DNA of 64,000 nt. Origin: Micromonospora halophytica. GTDB taxonomy: Bacteria; Actinomycetota; Actinomycetes; Mycobacteriales; Micromonosporaceae. Positions 33,631 to 42,595 of the stretch are shown here, piece by piece. The notes beneath the pieces were generated by a model that had not been told where the DNA came from, did not search any database, and worked only from the letters and a program-made list of their open reading frames with translations. Numbering within the stretch: position 1 is the stretch's first letter; every line of letters begins with the position of its first letter. The translations under genes and the position numbers were made by a program. Location of the stretch: positions 124,001 through 188,000 of the forward strand of contig NZ_FMDN01000011.1 in assembly GCF_900090245.1 (NCBI RefSeq), read 5' to 3'.

Positions 33631-34745
33631 ACCTGACCGCAGAGCCGGAGCCACCCACGACCGTTCCAGCCGGCCACCGACACCTCTGCGGCGAGCCGTT
33701 CGGCGATCCGGGCCCGCAGGGCGCGGGCGGCGTCGAGGGTGGTGGCGACGCCCGGTGGCAGGGGGACGAGCCGCATGGCGACCGTCGGCCCGCCCGGGTC
33801 CGGCAGGTCGGCCGGCGCGACCCCGAGCGCCTCCCCGAGCACCCGCTGCCCGTATGCGGCCAGCCCGGCGTTGTGTGCGCGTACCCGGTCCAGCCCGAGA
33901 CCGCGCAGGGTGAACAGGCCGGTCGGCGCACTCAGCCAGCTCGTGTAGTCGAGGGTGGCCTGCCACTCCACGTTGCCGGGGAAGCCGGCGTCCTGCTCCC
34001 AGGAGACCACCAGCGGCTCGATCCGCTCCCGCCACGGCGGCGCGACCACCAGCACGGCGGTGCCCCGGGGCGCGTACCCCCACTTGTGCAGGTTGCCCAC
34101 CCAGAAGTCGGCGCCGACGGCGGTCACGTCGACCGGGAGCATTCCGGGTGCGTGCGCCCCGTCCACCAGCACCGGCACGCCCCGCTCCCGGGCCACGCCG
34201 ACGATGGCCGCGACCGGGAAGAGCCGCGCGGTGGGCGAGGTGAGCTGGTCGACCACGAGCAGCCGGGTCCGGCCGGGCCGCAACCCGTCCCGGACGATCT
34301 GCACGATCTCCTCGTCGGTGGCGGCCAGCGGCACCCGCAACGCCCGGGTGACCGCGCCCGTCCGGCGGCACTCGCGGGCGATGGAGAGGTCGACCGCGCC
34401 GTACCCGTGGTCGGTGGTGAGCACCTCGTCGCCTGGGCGCAGGCCGATCGACTGGAGCACCACCGCCACGCCGGTGGTGGCGTTGCCGACCAGCGCGGTG
34501 CCGTCCGGGTCGGCGTCGAGGAAGGCGGCCAGGTGTCGCCGGGTGTGTGTCATCCGGTCGACCAGCCCCTGCGTGAAGAAGCGCAGCGGGTTGGCCTCCA
34601 TCTCGTCGCGCAGCCGCTGCTGGGTCCGCTGCACGTTCACCGGCACCGCGCCGAACGAGCCGTGGTTGAGGTGGCTGACCGCCGGGTCGAGCGAGAAGAG
34701 CAGTCGGGCCCCGGGGATCGGCTCGGGCGGCCGGGCGACGGTCAC
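33564..34745 (-). CDS. Class V aminotransferase-fold PLP enzyme (isopenicillin N epimerase-like)
   Basis: A 393-residue fold-type I PLP enzyme. The N-terminal LNHGSFGAVP is characteristic of the CefD-like group. GNATTGVAVV binds the phosphate. Asp195 (VLVDGAHAPG) contacts the pyridine nitrogen. Lys221 in VGNLHKWGYAPRG is the Schiff-base lysine. Relatives include isopenicillin N epimerases, cysteine desulfurase-like and hercynylcysteine sulfoxide lyase-type enzymes; no beta-lactam or ergothioneine genes are nearby, so the substrate is open. The stop lies inside the convergent M23 gene. Confidence 0.9.
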   Translation of the reverse strand: MTVARPPEPIPGARLLFSLDPAVSHLNHGSFGAVPVNVQRTQQRLRDEMEANPLRFFTQGLVDRMTHTRRHLAAFLDADPDGTALVGNATTGVAVVLQSIGLRPGDEVLTTDHGYGAVDLSIARECRRTGAVTRALRVPLAATDEEIVQIVRDGLRPGRTRLLVVDQLTSPTARLFPVAAIVGVARERGVPVLVDGAHAPGMLPVDVTAVGADFWVGNLHKWGYAPRGTAVLVVAPPWRERIEPLVVSWEQDAGFPGNVEWQATLDYTSWLSAPTGLFTLRGLGLDRVRAHNAGLAAYGQRVLGEALGVAPADLPDPGGPTVAMRLVPLPPGVATTLDAARALRARIAERLAAEVSVAGWNGRGWLRLCGQVYNSPAEYERLAARLPALLARG

Positions 34746-34832
34746 CCCGTGATCGTATCCGCCGACGGATCAACCCTCATCGGTTCGCCCGGCTCGTCCA
34801 CTGCCCCGGGGGCCCGGGTGTTCACGGGCGGA

Positions 34833-35936
34833 TCAGGCGCGGGGGTGGGCCTGGCGGTACGCCGCCCGTAGCCGCTCCACCGAGACGTGGGTGTAGATCT
34901 GGGTGCTGCCCAGCGACGAGTGCCCGAGCAACTCCTGCACGGCCCGCAGGTCCGCTCCGCCCTCCAGCAGGTGGGTCGCCGCCGAGTGGCGCAGCCCGTG
35001 CGGGCTGACCCGGGGCAACCCGAGGTCGTCGGCGTACCCGCGGACGACGCGGCGCGCCGTCGTCGGGTTCAGCCGCCCGCCCTTCGCGCCGAGCAGCAGC
35101 GCATCCCCGGAACCCGGCCCGGCCAGGGCGGGCCGGCCGGAGCGCAGCCAGTCGTCGATCGCCCGCTGCGCCGGCACCCCGTACGGCACGGACCGTTCCC
35201 GGCCGCCCTTGCCGAGGACCCGCACCACCCGCCGGCCGTGGTCGATGTCGGCGACGTCCAGCCCGCACGCCTCGCTGACCCGTACCCCGGTGCCGTAGAG
35301 CAGTTCGAGCAGGACCCGGTCGCGTAGCCGCACCGCCTCGTCAAGGCCGTCCGCGGAGGGCGGCGTCGACGTCCTCGACCCCGCCACCGGTCGAGCCGAC
35401 GCCTCGACCGCCGACGCCTCGACCGGCGGCGGCGCCTCCACCGGTCGAGCAGACGCTTCGACGGGCCCGGTTGACGCGTCGACCGGTCTGGCAGGCACCC
35501 CGACCGGCCTGGCCGGGGCCTCGACCAGGGCGGCGGCCTGGTCGGCGCGGAGCACGGTGGGCAGCTCCCGGTGCGCCCGGGGACTGGCCAGCGCGGCGGC
35601 CACGTCCGTGGCGAGCACCCCACTGCGGTGCGCCCAGGCGCTGAAGCTGCGGGCCGCCGCCGCCCGGCGGGCCAGCGACGTCCGGGCCGCGCCCATCGTG
35701 CGCTGCTTCGCCAGCCAGCTCCGCACCACCGTCAGGTCCACCCCGGCAGGCTCGGCGTACCCCGCCCGTGCGGCGTGGTCGAGGAGCGAGACGACGTCGG
35801 CGGCGTACGCCCGCACGGTGTGCGTGGAGCGGTTGCGTACCCGGGCCAGATGGTCGGCGAAGTCGTCCACCGCCTCCCGCATCGCCGGGGGCAGCGCCGC
35901 GTGCCGGGCACGGGTGTCCCGCCCGCCGCCCGTCAT
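34833..35936 (-). CDS. xerC: Tyrosine recombinase XerC with a repeat-rich insert
   Basis: A 367-residue recombinase. The core-binding domain spans about 15-125. The catalytic residues are all present: Arg219 (GTGVRVSEACG), Lys243 (GKGGRER), His313 and Arg316 (HGLRHSAATH), His339 (LLGHSSL) and Tyr348 (TQIYTHV). XerC resolves chromosome dimers at dif with XerD. Residues about 140-198 are an extra low-complexity insert (repeats of VEASARPV type) between the two domains, which makes it some 60 residues longer than usual. Close to dprA, yifB and rpsB, the usual actinobacterial position. Confidence 0.94.
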   Translation of the reverse strand: MTGGGRDTRARHAALPPAMREAVDDFADHLARVRNRSTHTVRAYAADVVSLLDHAARAGYAEPAGVDLTVVRSWLAKQRTMGAARTSLARRAAAARSFSAWAHRSGVLATDVAAALASPRAHRELPTVLRADQAAALVEAPARPVGVPARPVDASTGPVEASARPVEAPPPVEASAVEASARPVAGSRTSTPPSADGLDEAVRLRDRVLLELLYGTGVRVSEACGLDVADIDHGRRVVRVLGKGGRERSVPYGVPAQRAIDDWLRSGRPALAGPGSGDALLLGAKGGRLNPTTARRVVRGYADDLGLPRVSPHGLRHSAATHLLEGGADLRAVQELLGHSSLGSTQIYTHVSVERLRAAYRQAHPRA

Positions 35937-36195
35937 CGCCCACCCCGCGACCTCGGTGGACCGGCCGTCGGGCCGTGCCCCGGCGTCTGACTCCCGCCTC
36001 GCATCCGCTCAGCCTAGGCGCGTCCGGCCCGGCCGGCAGGACACCGATCCCGGCGCGCCACGGCGTCCTGTCGTACGGGATCGGCCCTGGCCCTGGCCGG
36101 GGCCGGCGCGGGCGGGGAGACTGGGGGCAGGGACGGCGATCGTGCCGGCGTATCGACGCGCCGGGCGGGCCGTCGACGGGAGGAGGGGGACTCTC

Positions 36196-36531
36196 ATGGG
36201 CCTGGACGTCGTCCTCTACCGGTTGGTGCGCGGCTCGGGCCGCCGGCCGTCCCCGGTGGCGGCGCAGATGGTGGCCGACCCCGACGACCTCCTGCTCGAC
36301 CTGGTGAAGCGGGGCCGGGGCGGTGGACGCACCCCCACCCTGGACCGGATCGACCCGCTCGGTGAACTGGTGGTCGGCGCGGAACGGGCGTCCGACCTGC
36401 TCGCCGAACTGGACCGCCTGGCCGAGGTGGCCCGCACCCCGGCGGAGACCGCCCAGCTGGGCCGGGTGGTGACGCTGGTCCGGCGGTGCGCACACGAGCG
36501 CGACCTGGAGATCCGTTTCGAGGGGGACTGA
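36196..36531 (+). CDS. Small conserved-looking hypothetical protein
   Basis: A 111-residue protein from the ATG at 36196 with AGGAGGGGG upstream. The sequence is hydrophilic and probably helical (DPDDLLLDLVKRG, ASDLLAELDRLAEVAR, TLVRRCAHERDLEIRFEGD), without membrane spans or a signal. I do not recognise a family. The strong ribosome-binding site and good codon bias support a real gene. It lies between the divergent xerC and the convergent dprA. Confidence 0.7.
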   Translation: MGLDVVLYRLVRGSGRRPSPVAAQMVADPDDLLLDLVKRGRGGGRTPTLDRIDPLGELVVGAERASDLLAELDRLAEVARTPAETAQLGRVVTLVRRCAHERDLEIRFEGD

Positions 36532-36536
36532 GCCGG

Positions 36537-37739
36537 TCATCCCTGCGCTTCCGGCGCCGGAGTGGCCGGCTTCGCGGGCGGCGCCAGGGCGTACCCGCCG
36601 TCCCGGCGGATCACCATCGCCAGCTCCTCGAGCAGGGTGAGCTTGCGCATCGCCGTACGCAGGTCCACCCCGGCCCGGGCGGCGAGGGCGTCGACGCCGA
36701 GCACTCCCCGCCGGGGCAACGACTCCAGCACCAGCGTGGCCTCGTCGTCGAGCAGGTCGGTCGGGCGGTCCGGCCCGCGTGCCGGCGGCGCCAGGTCGAA
36801 GCCGATCCGGCCCACCTCCTCCAGCACGTGCGCCACCCCGGTCACCAGCCGTGCCGCCGAGTGCTCGCGTAGCAGCTCGTGCGCGCCGACCGACATCGCC
36901 GAGGTCACCGGCCCCGGGACGATCATGGCCGGGCGGCCCATCGCGATCGCCCGGTTCAGCGTCTGCGTCGCGCCGCTGCGCGCCGCCGCCTCGACCAGCA
37001 CCGCCCCCCGGGTGGCGGCGGCGATGACCCGGTTGCGGATCAGGAACCGGGGCCGGAGCGGATCGGCCCCGGGCATCCACTCGCTCACCAGCAGACCGGT
37101 GTCGGCGATCCGGTCGAACAACGCCGCGTTGCCCATCGGATAGGGGCGGTCGACGCCGCAGGCGAGCACGGCGACGGTCACCCCGCCGGCGGTCAACGCG
37201 CCCCGGTGCGCCGCCGCGTCGATGCCGAACGCGCCGCCGGAGACCACGGCCCAGTCCCGCTCGGCCAGCCCGTATCCGATCTCGGTGGCGACGTGCACGC
37301 CGTACCCGGTGGCGGCCCGGGCGCCGACCACCGCGACGGAGCGGTCCAGCGTCTCGCCGAGCGGCCAGCCGCCGCGTACCCAGAAGCAGAGCGGCGGGGC
37401 GGTCTCCAGGTCGACCCGCCGGCTGGCCCCGGCGAGGACCAGCCGACTCAGATCACCGAGCCGAACCGGCCACTCGTCGTCCTCCGGGGTCAGGAGCCGG
37501 GCGCCCACCCGTTCGGTACGGGCCAGCGCCTCCACGGCGACCGCCCGCGCGTCCTCCGCCCCGGTACGGGCGGCCACCACGTCGCGCAGCCGCCTGTCCG
37601 GCGCGCCGCCGTCGAGCAGCAGGTCCAGCGCGGCCACCGGCCCGAGCTGCTGCACCAGCCGGTGCACCGACCAGGTGCCCGGTTCGGCGAGCCAGGTCAG
37701 CGCCACCCGGGCCAGCAGGCGCTCGTCTCGGGTGCTCAT
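36537..37739 (-). CDS. dprA: DNA-processing protein DprA
   Basis: A 400-residue protein from the ATG at 37739, which overlaps the upstream yifB stop (ATGA). The longer open frame upstream lies over yifB and is spurious. The Rossmann-fold core is clear: VAVVGARAATGYG, VVSGGAFGIDAAAHRGAL, LACGVDRPYP, RFLIRNRVIAAAT and VEAAARSGATQTLNRA. A C-terminal winged helix (about 310-385) follows. DprA loads RecA on incoming single-stranded DNA in transformation; outside naturally competent species its role is unclear. Confidence 0.95.
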   Translation of the reverse strand: MSTRDERLLARVALTWLAEPGTWSVHRLVQQLGPVAALDLLLDGGAPDRRLRDVVAARTGAEDARAVAVEALARTERVGARLLTPEDDEWPVRLGDLSRLVLAGASRRVDLETAPPLCFWVRGGWPLGETLDRSVAVVGARAATGYGVHVATEIGYGLAERDWAVVSGGAFGIDAAAHRGALTAGGVTVAVLACGVDRPYPMGNAALFDRIADTGLLVSEWMPGADPLRPRFLIRNRVIAAATRGAVLVEAAARSGATQTLNRAIAMGRPAMIVPGPVTSAMSVGAHELLREHSAARLVTGVAHVLEEVGRIGFDLAPPARGPDRPTDLLDDEATLVLESLPRRGVLGVDALAARAGVDLRTAMRKLTLLEELAMVIRRDGGYALAPPAKPATPAPEAQG

Positions 37740-39256
37740 GTCCCTTCCCCCGTCCTCAGTTGAATGGCCTCCAGCACGTCCTCGCGCCCCGGCCGGTCCC
37801 GGCCGTCCAGGTCGGCGATCGTCCAGGCCAGGCGGATGATCCGGTCGAAGCCGCGGGCGGAGATCGACCCGGAGTCGAGCCGGCCGCGCAGCTCGGCGGT
37901 GTCCCGCACCGGTAGCCGCCAGGGCGGCCGGCGCAGGTACGGGCCGGGGATCTCGGCGTTGAGCTTGCGGCCGACCGGGGCCCAGCGGTCGGCCGCCGCC
38001 CGTCGGGCGAGGGCGACCCGGGCCGCGACGCCGGCCGACGACTCGCCGGCCCGGGCCGCCTCCATCAGCTCCGCCGCCCGGACCGGCAGCAGCTTCACCT
38101 GCACGTCGATCCGGTCGAGCAGCGGCCCGGAGAGCCGGCTCAGGTAGCGTCGCCGGGCCAGCGGGCTGCACTCGCAGTACGCGTCACCGGAGGGCTTGGC
38201 GCACGGACACGGGTTGGCTGCCAGCACCAGCTGGGTCCGGGCCGGATACTCCGTCCCGCCCCCGCTGCGGGCGAGTTGGATGCGGCCGTGCTCCAGGGGT
38301 TGGCGCAGCGCCTCGAGCGCGCCCTTGCTGAACTCGGGCGCCTCGTCGAGGAAGAGCACCCCCCGGTGGGCCAGCGACACCGCTCCCGGCCGGGCCAGCC
38401 CCGACCCGCCACCGACCAGCGACGGCACCGTTGCGGTGTGGTGCGGGGCCTGGAACGGCGGGCGGCGCAGCAGACGCCCGCCCGGCGGGAGCAGCCCGGC
38501 GATCGAGTGCAGCGCGGTGACCTCCAACGCCGCGTCGTCGTCCAGCTCCGGCAGGATCGACGGCAACCGTTCGGCCAGCATGGTCTTGCCCGCGCCGGGC
38601 GGCCCCAGCAACGCCAGGTGGTGCCCGCCGGCGGCGGCCACCTCCAGCGCCCGCCGGCCCAGCCCCTGCCCGGCCACGTCGGCGAGGTCCGGCCCGCCCG
38701 GGTCGGACGACGGCAGGTCGGTGGGCGGGTCGAGCAGCGGGCTGCCGTCGCGGACGTACGCGACGAGACGGTGCAGCGTGTCGACGGCGCGTACCCGGAT
38801 CCCGGGGATGACCGCCGCCTCGGCGGCGTTGCCCACCGGGACGACGACCCGGTCCCGCCCGGCCCGCGCCGCCGCCGCGACCATCGGCAGCACCCCGCGT
38901 ACCGGCCGGACGGCGCCGTCCAGGCCCAACTCGCCGAGGATCACCACGCCGTCCAGCGGGGCGAGGGGAAGCTCCCCGGAGCCGCCGAGCACGGCGGTCG
39001 CGATGGCCAGGTCGAACGCCGAACCGTACTTGGGCATGGTCGCGGGCAGCAGGTTGAGGGTGATCCGCCGGTTGGGCCAGCGCTGCCCGGAGTTGACGAT
39101 CGCCGCGCGGACCCGGTCCCGTGCCTCGTGCAGGGCGGTGTCGGGCAGCCCGGAGATGGCCACCGCCGGCAGGCCGGGCGCCAGGTCGGCCTCCACCTCG
39201 ACGAGGTGGCCGGTGACGCCGACCAGCCCGACGCAGAGCACCTTGGCGTAGCTCAC
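37736..39256 (-). CDS. YifB/ComM-family Mg-chelatase-like AAA ATPase
   Basis: A 506-residue protein from a GTG. The N-terminal Lon-protease-like domain starts SYAKVLCVGLVGVTGHLVEVEADLAPGLP. The AAA core has Walker A LLGPPGAGKTMLAERL and Walker B GVLFLDEAPEF, followed by a Cys-rich element (NPCPC, YCECS) that may bind zinc. The Mg-chelatase C-terminal domain ends the protein. ComM is a branch-migration helicase in transformation; the role in actinobacteria is unproven. It is the upstream member of the yifB-dprA pair. Confidence 0.94.
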   Translation of the reverse strand: MSYAKVLCVGLVGVTGHLVEVEADLAPGLPAVAISGLPDTALHEARDRVRAAIVNSGQRWPNRRITLNLLPATMPKYGSAFDLAIATAVLGGSGELPLAPLDGVVILGELGLDGAVRPVRGVLPMVAAAARAGRDRVVVPVGNAAEAAVIPGIRVRAVDTLHRLVAYVRDGSPLLDPPTDLPSSDPGGPDLADVAGQGLGRRALEVAAAGGHHLALLGPPGAGKTMLAERLPSILPELDDDAALEVTALHSIAGLLPPGGRLLRRPPFQAPHHTATVPSLVGGGSGLARPGAVSLAHRGVLFLDEAPEFSKGALEALRQPLEHGRIQLARSGGGTEYPARTQLVLAANPCPCAKPSGDAYCECSPLARRRYLSRLSGPLLDRIDVQVKLLPVRAAELMEAARAGESSAGVAARVALARRAAADRWAPVGRKLNAEIPGPYLRRPPWRLPVRDTAELRGRLDSGSISARGFDRIIRLAWTIADLDGRDRPGREDVLEAIQLRTGEGT

Positions 39257-39347
39257 CGGGCCACCCCGGACAGGGGCCGGCCCGCGCCCCGCCCCGCCAC
39301 TCCGCCCGCGCGACGGCCCGTCGCCCGGCGGATCGCCGGCCGGGCCA

Positions 39348-39707
39348 TCAGAACGCGCCCTTGACGTGCTCGACCAGCGCGGGGCCGGCGGCGGGCAGCC
39401 GGACCGCCAGCACGTCGAAGCGCACCTCGTCGGCGGCGACCCCGGTCTCGGCCAGCCAGCGGGCGGCGAGTCCGCGCAACCGCCGGGCCTTGCGCGGGAC
39501 GACCGCCTCCGCCGGGGTGCCGTAGTCGCCGCTGCGCCGGGTTTTCACCTCGCAGAAGGCGAGTGTCTCGCCGTCCCAGGCGATGATGTCGATCTCGCCG
39601 TCCGGGCAGCGCCAGTTGCGGGCCACCGGACGCAGCCCCGCCCCGATGAGGTGGCGCAGGGCGCACCGTTCGCCGTACGCGCCGACGGCCTGGTTCCGCT
39701 TCGTCAT
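39348..39707 (-). CDS. YraN/UPF0102 family nuclease-like protein
   Basis: A 119-residue protein. I place the start at the ATG at 39707 (MTKRNQAVGAYGE), the typical YraN beginning. The PD-(D/E)XK fold is visible as GEIDIIAWDGETLAFCEVKTRR. The family resembles Holliday-junction resolvases, but activity is not established. It is ninety bases upstream of yifB on the same strand, so yraN-yifB-dprA form an operon-like set. Confidence 0.93.
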   Translation of the reverse strand: MTKRNQAVGAYGERCALRHLIGAGLRPVARNWRCPDGEIDIIAWDGETLAFCEVKTRRSGDYGTPAEAVVPRKARRLRGLAARWLAETGVAADEVRFDVLAVRLPAAGPALVEHVKGAF

Positions 39708-39843
39708 GGCGTCGAGGGTGCGGTCACCGGGGCGGCCGGCGCCGTCACGATCGCGCCGGCTGTGGACGGCGGGGCTGCCTGTGGACAGCCACCCGATCAT
39801 GCCCGCGCTGTGCTACGAGGGCAGCCCCCTTAGCCTGGGTGGC

Positions 39844-40326
39844 GTGACTGGCGACTGGCGGGACGACCGGGTCGGGGCGGCGCTGCGCGGTGAGAACCCG
39901 ACGGTGCTGCGACGCCTCACCGCCGGGTTCGCGGTGATCGGCGACGTCCAGCTCCTGCCCGGCTACTGCGTCCTGATCAGTGACGATCCCGCTGCGGACC
40001 GCCTGGCCGACCTGCCCCGGGAGCGCCGGCTGGCCTTCCTCGCCGACCTGGATCTGCTGGGCGAGGCGGTGCACCGGGTCTGCGCCCGCCGCGATCGGGC
40101 CTTCCGCCGGGTCAACTACGAGATCCTGGGCAACCTCGACGCGTTCCTGCACGCCCACGTCCGTCCCCGCTACGACTGGGAGCCGGCCGAGCTGCGGCAG
40201 GGCCCGGCCACGGCCTACCCGGCCCAGGTGTGGCACGACCCGGCGCACGCGCTCGGGCCCCGCCACGACGAGCTGCGCGTCCTGCTCACCGCCGAGCTGG
40301 ATGTGCTGGCGGCCGAACTTCCCTGA
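39844..40326 (+). CDS. HIT-like protein with a degenerate histidine triad
   Basis: A 160-residue protein from a GTG. The fold is suggested by DVQLLPGYCVLIS, the helix RRLAFLADLDLLGEAVHRVC, VNYEILGNLDAFLHAHVRPRY and the terminal helix. HIT hydrolases have H-x-H-x-H; here only HAHV is present and the third position is Arg (HAHVRPRY). It may be an inactive or altered dinucleotide hydrolase. Divergent from yraN across about 136 bases. Confidence 0.68.
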   Translation: MTGDWRDDRVGAALRGENPTVLRRLTAGFAVIGDVQLLPGYCVLISDDPAADRLADLPRERRLAFLADLDLLGEAVHRVCARRDRAFRRVNYEILGNLDAFLHAHVRPRYDWEPAELRQGPATAYPAQVWHDPAHALGPRHDELRVLLTAELDVLAAELP

Positions 40327-40390
40327 CCGGGCGGACGAGGGCGCCTCGGGCGAATGGCGGCACTGGGGGCGGTCGCATACCGTGCCGGGC

Positions 40391-41356
40391 GTGGACGCAC
40401 GACGGAGCTACCCCGAAGACCAGGAGTCGAGCTGGTACCCCGCAGGCCGCGAGCGCGGGTACGACGAGCAGGACTGGCGTGGCGGCGAGGCACGCCTGCG
40501 CGACGACCAGTTCCGCACCCCCGACCAGCGCGTCGCCGAGGAGGGCCGCTACGCCGACGCCGCCGGCCGGTACGACGGGACCGGACGGTTCGGCGCTGTC
40601 GACCCGCTCGGTGACGACCGGCCCGAGCCGGACGGATACCGCCCGACCCGCGCCCGACGGGCCGATCGGGACGACCCGGAGATCTCCGGTGAGCTGCCCG
40701 GGGACCGTCCCGGCCGTCGCGCCGCCCGTGAGGCCGCGGCGGACCCGCTCGCCACGAGCGGCGCCGGCCCGTTGACCGGGGACCGGCTCGCCACGACGGG
40801 AGCGGGGCCGCTCACCGGCGGTGCGACGGACCATGCCGACCGGCTCGCCACCACCGGGGCCGGCCCGCTCGTCGGTAGCTCGGCCGACCGGCCCGCCCCG
40901 CTCGGCGGGTACCCGATCATCGGGGCGAACCGGCCCGGTGAGGCGGCGAACCCCCTGGAGATGCCGACCGGGCCGATGCCCCCGGTGCTGCCCCGTCCGG
41001 ACCCGACGGCAGGCCCCGACGCCGCGTACCGGCCGGCCGGCGCGCCCTCCGACGGCGTCTACCGGACCCGCCGACCGGCGCTGGCGGCGTTGCTCGGCCT
41101 GCTGGTCCTGGTCTTCGAGGTCCCGGCGCTGCGGGTGCTGCTGCACGGTGTGACCGGCGATCCGGTCTCCACGTCGCACGTGGTCGTGGGCATGTTCCTG
41201 GTCGTCGGCCTGCCGATCTTCGCCGGCGGCCTGTACGGGCTGCGCACCGGCGGCCTGGCGATGGCCGACGGCGCGCGGGGCTGGCTGCGCCCGCCGACCG
41301 CCTACCTGACCGTCGGGTTGGCGCTCTTCCTCGCCGCCGCCCTGGCGGCCGGCTGA
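40391..41356 (+). CDS. Hypothetical membrane protein with disordered N-terminal half
   Basis: A 321-residue protein from a GTG at 40391; earlier starts lie in a different gene's territory. The first 220 residues are acidic, Arg/Pro-rich and disordered, with three copies of a motif like LATTGAGPLTG (about 117-165). Three membrane helices follow (about 230-250, 265-285, 298-320). I do not recognise a family. Immediately after the stop is a 15-base perfect hairpin. Position upstream of rpsB does not imply function. Confidence 0.7.
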   Translation: MDARRSYPEDQESSWYPAGRERGYDEQDWRGGEARLRDDQFRTPDQRVAEEGRYADAAGRYDGTGRFGAVDPLGDDRPEPDGYRPTRARRADRDDPEISGELPGDRPGRRAAREAAADPLATSGAGPLTGDRLATTGAGPLTGGATDHADRLATTGAGPLVGSSADRPAPLGGYPIIGANRPGEAANPLEMPTGPMPPVLPRPDPTAGPDAAYRPAGAPSDGVYRTRRPALAALLGLLVLVFEVPALRVLLHGVTGDPVSTSHVVVGMFLVVGLPIFAGGLYGLRTGGLAMADGARGWLRPPTAYLTVGLALFLAAALAAG

Positions 41357-41390
41357 CCTGGCCGCCGGGTTCCCGAACCCGGCGGCCAGG
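41357..41390 (+). terminator. Perfect hairpin terminator before rpsB
   Basis: A 15-base perfect stem (41357-41371 with 41376-41390) with a CCCG loop begins at the base after the stop codon of the membrane protein. It insulates the rpsB-tsf operon from upstream transcription. Confidence 0.85.
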
Positions 41391-41587
41391 CGGTGGGGCA
41401 GGGGCGTACACTGGTCGACTGGCGACCGCCTCGCGCGGTCGACCTCGCGCGCCCTCTCCACGGTTCCGTGGGGCGACGGCCTCCCTGGTCCCGATCCTGT
41501 TCGGGCCCGCCATGGCCGGCGATCGGGCGCCAGGACGCCCGGCCGCCGGCCGGGCGGGACAACCAGGGACCAAGGGAGTACCCCACC

Positions 41588-42457
41588 ATGGCCGTCGTGA
41601 CCATGCGCCAGCTGCTGGAGAGCGGTGTCCACTTCGGGCACCAGACCCGGCGCTGGAACCCGAAGATGAAGCGCTTCATCTTCACCGAGCGCAACGGTAT
41701 CTACATCATCGACCTGCGCCAGACCCTCGACTACATCGAGAAGGCGTACGACTTCGTGCGCAACACGGTGGCCGAGGGTGGCAGCATCCTCTTCGTCGGC
41801 ACCAAGAAGCAGGCCCAGGAGGCCATCGCCGAGCAGGCGACCCGGGTCGGCCAGCCGTACGTCAACCACCGCTGGCTCGGCGGCATGCTGACCAACTTCC
41901 AGACGGTGTACAAGCGGCTGCAGCGGATGAAGGAGCTGGAGGCCCTGGGTGACCTGAGCGGCACCGCCGCCGGTTACACCAAGAAGGAGACCCTGCAGCT
42001 GTTCCGCGAGAAGACCAAGCTCACCAAGACCCTTGGTGGCCTGCGGGACATGCAGAAGCTCCCGGCCGCGATCTGGGTGGTCGACACGAAGAAGGAGCAC
42101 ATCGCCGTCGACGAGGCCCGCAAGCTGGGTATCCCGGTGATCGCCGTGCTCGACACCAACTGCGACCCGGACGAGGTCGACTTCCCGATCCCGGGCAACG
42201 ACGACGCGATCCGTTCGGCCGAGCTGCTGACCAGGGTTGTCGCCGCCGCCGTCGCCGACGGTCTGATCGCCCGCTCCGGCCGCCGCCGGGGCGGCGACGA
42301 GAAGCCCGAGGCGGGGCAGGTCGGCGCCGACGAGCCGCTGGCCGAGTGGGAGCGTGAGCTGCTCGAGCAGCCGAAGAAGGCCGACGAGCAGCAGCCGGCC
42401 GCGCAGCAGCCGGCCGAGCAGCCCGCCGAGCAGCCGGCGACCGCCGCCGCGGAGTGA
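41588..42457 (+). CDS. rpsB: Small ribosomal subunit protein uS2
   Basis: A 289-residue protein from the ATG at 41588 with AAGGGAG upstream. S2 landmarks are VTMRQLLESGVHFGHQTRRW, GTKKQAQEAI, YVNHRWLGGMLTNFQT and VIAVLDTNCDPDEVDFPIPGNDDA. A C-terminal Ala/Gln/Glu/Pro-rich tail of about 50 residues is extra, as in other actinobacteria. A leader of roughly 200 bases precedes it. In many bacteria S2 autoregulates rpsB-tsf; no specific element was recognised here. Confidence 0.97.
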   Translation: MAVVTMRQLLESGVHFGHQTRRWNPKMKRFIFTERNGIYIIDLRQTLDYIEKAYDFVRNTVAEGGSILFVGTKKQAQEAIAEQATRVGQPYVNHRWLGGMLTNFQTVYKRLQRMKELEALGDLSGTAAGYTKKETLQLFREKTKLTKTLGGLRDMQKLPAAIWVVDTKKEHIAVDEARKLGIPVIAVLDTNCDPDEVDFPIPGNDDAIRSAELLTRVVAAAVADGLIARSGRRRGGDEKPEAGQVGADEPLAEWERELLEQPKKADEQQPAAQQPAEQPAEQPATAAAE

Positions 42458-42469
42458 TCGCACCGTCGC

Positions 42470-42503
42470 TTCCCCGCCGTCCGTTTTCGCGGACGGCGGG
42501 GAA
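42470..42503 (+). terminator. Hairpin between rpsB and tsf (attenuator-like)
   Basis: A perfect 14-base stem (42470-42483 with 42490-42503) with a TTTTCG loop, 12 bases after the rpsB stop and 92 bases before tsf. It is probably a partial terminator that sets the S2:EF-Ts ratio, or a 3'-end processing signal. Confidence 0.78.
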
Positions 42504-42595
42504 CGGCGGGTACGCCGGACACATCCGGCCCGGATCCGGGTAACCGGCACCAGACCATCCCACCGCAGTTCCGACACGACACCGAAGAGAGAGTC

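Noticed and set aside
33564..34745. Beta-lactam biosynthesis (isopenicillin N epimerase)
   Set aside because: No other cephalosporin or penicillin genes are in the window; the CefD-like family covers many unrelated lyases and transferases.
34833..35936. Integrase of a mobile element
   Set aside because: It has XerC motifs and its usual chromosomal neighbours (dprA, yifB, rpsB), with no att repeats or phage genes.
40391..41356. Possible cell-surface repeat adhesin
   Set aside because: The short LATTGAGPL repeats are cytosolic by topology, no signal peptide precedes them, and only three helices follow; better left as a hypothetical membrane protein.
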